From positions 295,103-359,102 of the forward strand of contig CAUYUJ010015031.1 of NCBI GenBank assembly GCA_963575745.1: a DNA stretch of 64,000 nucleotides, written 5' to 3'. Every line of letters begins with the position of its first letter. Position 1 is the stretch's first letter. The stretch comes from Prorocentrum cordatum. Taxonomy: Eukaryota; Sar; Dinophyceae; Prorocentrales; Prorocentraceae. A program made the position numbers and the translations under genes. Positions 60,927 through 64,000 of the stretch are shown one piece after another. The notes below the pieces were generated by a model, which had not been told where the DNA came from, made no database searches, and saw only the letters and a program-made list of their open reading frames with translations.

Positions 60927-63900
60927 TCATGAAGCGGCCTCGCCCTCGGTGTCGCTCGGCGGCGGCGGGCGAGCGTACCACCTCCGCTTCCCGATGTTCA
61001 TGTGCTTGCGAGCCAGGGTCCTCTTCTGCTCCTTCGTCGCCTTCGGCGGGTTCGCTGGAGTCTCGAACAACCACTGCTTCAGCATCTCATCGTCGGGAGC
61101 GCGAGCAAGGCTCATGGTGAGCGAGCAGCTTGTGTGACGGAAGCAATTCACGCACACGGACCCTGCAGGCTTCCCGCGCTGGATCCGCAAGACATCGCGC
61201 CCATGCAGGGTGAAGTACCCTGCTAAGCGCGGGCGCAACTCCTGCCACGGCTGGGGTTCTGGACTGCCAGCGCCGCCTCCGCCATCAGGATCCGCGGGCG
61301 GGCCCGCGCCGTCGCCCTCCATGCCCATGTCGTTGGACGCAGCCCGAAAGGCTTCCTCCAGCTGCGCTTGAAGATCTGGATCGACACCAGCACCAGCACC
61401 TGGACCGTCATCGCTGCTCTCGCCACCTGCCTGGGCTCCGAGCTCCCCGTACGATGCCTCCAGCTCGCTAGCAGACTCCACCGACTCGGCGCCATCGTTC
61501 ATGTCGATGTCGGCGTGCTCCTTGCTGCCCTCGCCGCCAGTGTGTTTCTGCTGTGGCGGCTCCTCGTCGGCGATGGCTTGCGGGCGATGGGCAGCCTGCT
61601 TGCCCCTGCTGCGCCTGCCCCCTCGACCTCTGGCCGCGCCGCCGCTGCCTCGGCCAGAGCTACGCCTTCGGGGAAGCGCGCCCTCGAAGGTGCCCTGATC
61701 TTTGAAGGGGTCCGTGCCCATCTTCTTGATATAGGCTTGCCCGCGCTCGAAGGCGTCTCTAGAATGTGCCTGACCAAATTGTAATGGTTTCACTTTGCCA
61801 TCCAGCCAGAGGTCGCCCAGCAGCTCCTGGCCCGTGATGCGAGACCACTCCAGCGAGTCCGTCGGGGTGATCACGTGATAAGTCATGCGATGCAACTTCA
61901 TCGACTGCATCTCGCTCAAGCACTTCGCAATCCACTCGTCTGACGTGCATGTGGGCACCGCGGGAGTGTGCCACACAGGTTCCAACGCATGCAGCTTGCA
62001 AGATCTGAACGATATACGCACATCGCAAGGTAGTTCCAGCATCTATCGGGTCCAGTTGGCAGCCGCTGAAGCAGACTAGGTGGCGTCCTGAATACGTGCA
62101 CTGTCTCGTTACGCGTTCGAGGTGCCTCCCATCTCTCTTTCTCTCTCTATCCCTGTCTCTCTCTCCCCCGATTTCTCTCTGTATGTCTGTATGTCTCCCC
62201 CAATGTTTGCACGCGTACATCTTATGTTGTATGTTCTCGCGTGCAGCCTCGGTTCGGATCGTCTCACAAGCGTGCCGTTGAATAATCCACATCCTATTGT
62301 TGTTCTCTCTCTCTCTCTCTCTCTCTCCCTCCTCGTCTCTCTCCCTCTCTCTCTCACTCTCTCTATCCCTCTATCTCTCTATCCTCTATCGTTACTGGTC
62401 GTCGTCGTCTCTCGTCGTCTTCGATGTGGCCGTCGTCATCGCGTCGTTTGCGGAGGGCGCGGGCGAGGGCGAGGGTGGCATCTGCCTGCCCCCTGGGGGC
62501 CTTCGGGGTGGACCCCCAAACCAGAGCTTTTGTTGGAAGTTATAGTATGAGGGTCCGTCGGCGTCGTCGTCGTCGTCGGGGCCGTCGTCGTCGTTTTCGT
62601 CGTCGTGCACCACATTCTGGACGCCACCAATTCTGTGAGAGCGTTTGCCGACGGCACCCGAGCGACCTCGGCCTGCGGATTGATCGAGCCCTCGAACTCC
62701 AGCTCAGTGATGTCGAAGGTGTGGGGGTTGTATGTCGTGCCAGTGACCAGCGCGAGCCTCCTCGAAAATGCGCCTGCATCCCCGACAGAGGGGCCGTCGA
62801 TCATGATCATCAAGTCTCCCTCATCTGCGACGGCCTTCCCAACGCTCACGATGAAATTGTAGATGCCAGCCTCGATGATGCTGAAGGCCTGCGGGCATCT
62901 GGATCCCAGCCTGTTGGCATTCCGTGCCCGTCGCAGTAGGCCCCAGAGGTCGTACTCCTTCCCCTCGTCCTCATTGTAAGCACGATCTCGTGGAACTCCG
63001 ACTTCGGACTCGTCGGCGTCCAACGCGCCGGCGTGCGATGGCCAGCCATGCTCGTTCACGTAGTCAGCAAACTCCTGTGGCGAGATGGGCGTGCTCTGGC
63101 ACCCCCCGCCCCACATCGGCTGATATTCTGGCAGTGCCGCGGCCGTGGAGCTCTGCGGAGAATGCCTCCACAGGTCATACGCCTCCTTAAAGACATCATA
63201 CTCATCAGAAGTCATGGCGTCCCACATCTTGCGGAACTCCTCATGCTGGTGCTTGACCTCCCCCTCTGTCAAAGGTTTCCCCTTGAACTCCCTCGCCGCG
63301 TTCATCCACTTGTTGCGCTCGAGCAGAAACACACTCAAACCGACGCGCGTGCGCACTGCGTTGGGCTGGGTGCGCGGTTGCAACTGCAGCGCGCAATCTT
63401 GAACCTCCCGCTGCGCCACGATGCCGTCGCCTGTGAATGCGTCGCCTGACCACTCCACCACCGCATCGACCTCGCCATTGCCCGGGGCCGAAGAAGTCGG
63501 TACCGAAGCCGCCGCTGCATGATCTGGGATGCGTGCGATCTGATTCACCAGCAATGGGTTGTAACGCAACGTTTCATGGCTCCCCGAACTCCCCATGCAA
63601 GTGGGCTTAAGAGGGTGCAAGCCGCCGCGGTGAACATGAGTCACAGCCGCTTGCATCATGAGGTCTTCCCTGGAAGCGTAGGACATATTCTTACCTCTCG
63701 TACCCTGCCGTGTAGCCCTATGCGTCACTTGTTTGTTGAGCCTCTCCACGAAGTCGATGCCGTACGGGTGGGATCTGAAGTCGCTGAGCAGCATTGCGTA
63801 GCAGTCGAATGACAGCAGGCCTGGTAGACTTGGGTACAGGCGACGGACACCGCGACTGTAGACGTCGAGCACGTCGTTGTCAGCATTGAGAGGCTCATTC

Positions 63901-64000
63901 GCGATGTTCGTTTTGTGGTCCTCAGTATACTTCTCATTCACAAAGGCATACAACTTGTACGGCCATGATGACAGGCGGAGCTCGTACCTCCTGTAAAGCG
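60927..64000 (-). CDS. Multi-exon gene, partial at the window end; HMG-box-like stretch
   Basis: Minus strand. The 5' exon runs in from beyond 64000 (RYELRLSSWPYKLYAFVNEK) to about 62640. It includes YPSLPGLLSFDCYAMLLSDF, GKNMSYASREDLMMQAAVTH, and at about 63345-63165 FLLERNKWMNAAREFKGKPL and FRKMWDAMTSDEYDVFKEAY, which resembles an HMG box in spacing (weak). The exon ends near PSANALTEL. The 3' exon starts near 62018 (AG then ATCTTGCAAG; SCKLHALEPVWHTPAVPTC) and reads MTYHVITPTDSLEWSRITGQ. It then has an Arg/Gly block (GRGSGGAARGRGGRRSRGKQ), an acidic middle, LRPRLAGYFTLHGRDVLRIQ and VNCFRHTSC, and ends RWYARPPPPSDTEGEAAS before the stop at 60927. Balanced composition and good frame length make it a real gene. 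The exact splice sites are not fixed. Function unknown, possibly nucleic-acid binding. Confidence 0.65.
62019..62640 (-). other. Probable intron with CT microsatellites
   Basis: Lies between the two exons of the 60927-64000 gene. It has TCTC runs at 62130-62170 and 62307-62390 and a CGTCGT-rich part at 62400-62440 and 62555-62605. The frame crossing it reads only Thr-rich or Arg-rich low complexity. Confidence 0.5.

Noticed and set aside
1-64000. CRISPR arrays, rRNA and tRNA genes, and the dinoflagellate spliced-leader sequence
   Set aside because: Looked for by eye. Tandem repeats here lack CRISPR spacer structure, and no convincing rRNA, tRNA or spliced-leader match was seen. A tRNA scan could still find something missed.

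Overview
The window looks like nuclear DNA of a dinoflagellate or a close relative. This is inferred, not proven. The signs are GC-rich coding sequence, several decayed non-LTR retrotransposons, heavy minisatellite load, long spacers, and host-like genes that all lie on the minus strand with GT-AG or intron-like interruptions. No bacterial operons, rRNA, tRNA or CRISPR were recognised.

Layout. 1-5.76 kb: dispersed and tandem repeats (AT-rich module A, a CAA/CAG tract, GGA tracts, ~240-bp and ~82-bp tandem repeats, a TA tract, a fold-back hairpin). 5.98-8.76 kb: a frameshifted reverse transcriptase (RT) pseudogene on the minus strand. 9.8-13.6 kb: a second, decayed RT element on the plus strand, with endonuclease C-terminus, RT core and a 3' tail. 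Related tail copies lie at 27.4-28.2 and 29.7-30.6 kb. 15.0-26.46 kb: one uninterrupted 3811-codon plus-strand frame. Its first ~2600 codons carry a 5.5-kb, 12-bp (PAPT) minisatellite. Its last 1194 codons form an apparently intact retrotransposon protein (zinc fingers, RT, CCHC-like knuckle, restriction-like endonuclease). 27.0 kb: a frameshifted piece resembling the C-terminus of ribosomal stalk protein P0. 29.0-29.7 kb: a 15-bp minisatellite.

31.3-38.1 and 43.9-46.05 kb: a mosaic of dispersed modules (A, B, C, D, G, H) most often joined at (CAA)n tracts, several preceded by a small hairpin. 38.6-39.75 kb: a minus-strand coding region with frame changes. 40.5-43.9 kb: a minus-strand gene for a protein with tryptophan-centred ~60-residue repeats, interrupted by A-rich inserts. 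One insert is bounded by a 14-bp direct repeat and is 162 bp long. Both coding regions are filled with the 4-mer GTAT on the coding strand in all codon phases. I find this the most unusual signal, together with the CAA-hinged modules.

46-51 kb: spacer with fold-back and tandem repeats. 51.1-56.6 kb: a multi-exon minus-strand gene of unknown function. 57-60 kb: tandem repeats, and a possible isolated terminal exon on the plus strand. 60.9-64.0 kb: a second multi-exon minus-strand gene that runs off the window and contains a weakly HMG-box-like stretch. I see no pathway shared by these genes. The window is mostly mobile-element debris and satellite DNA around three or four host-like genes.
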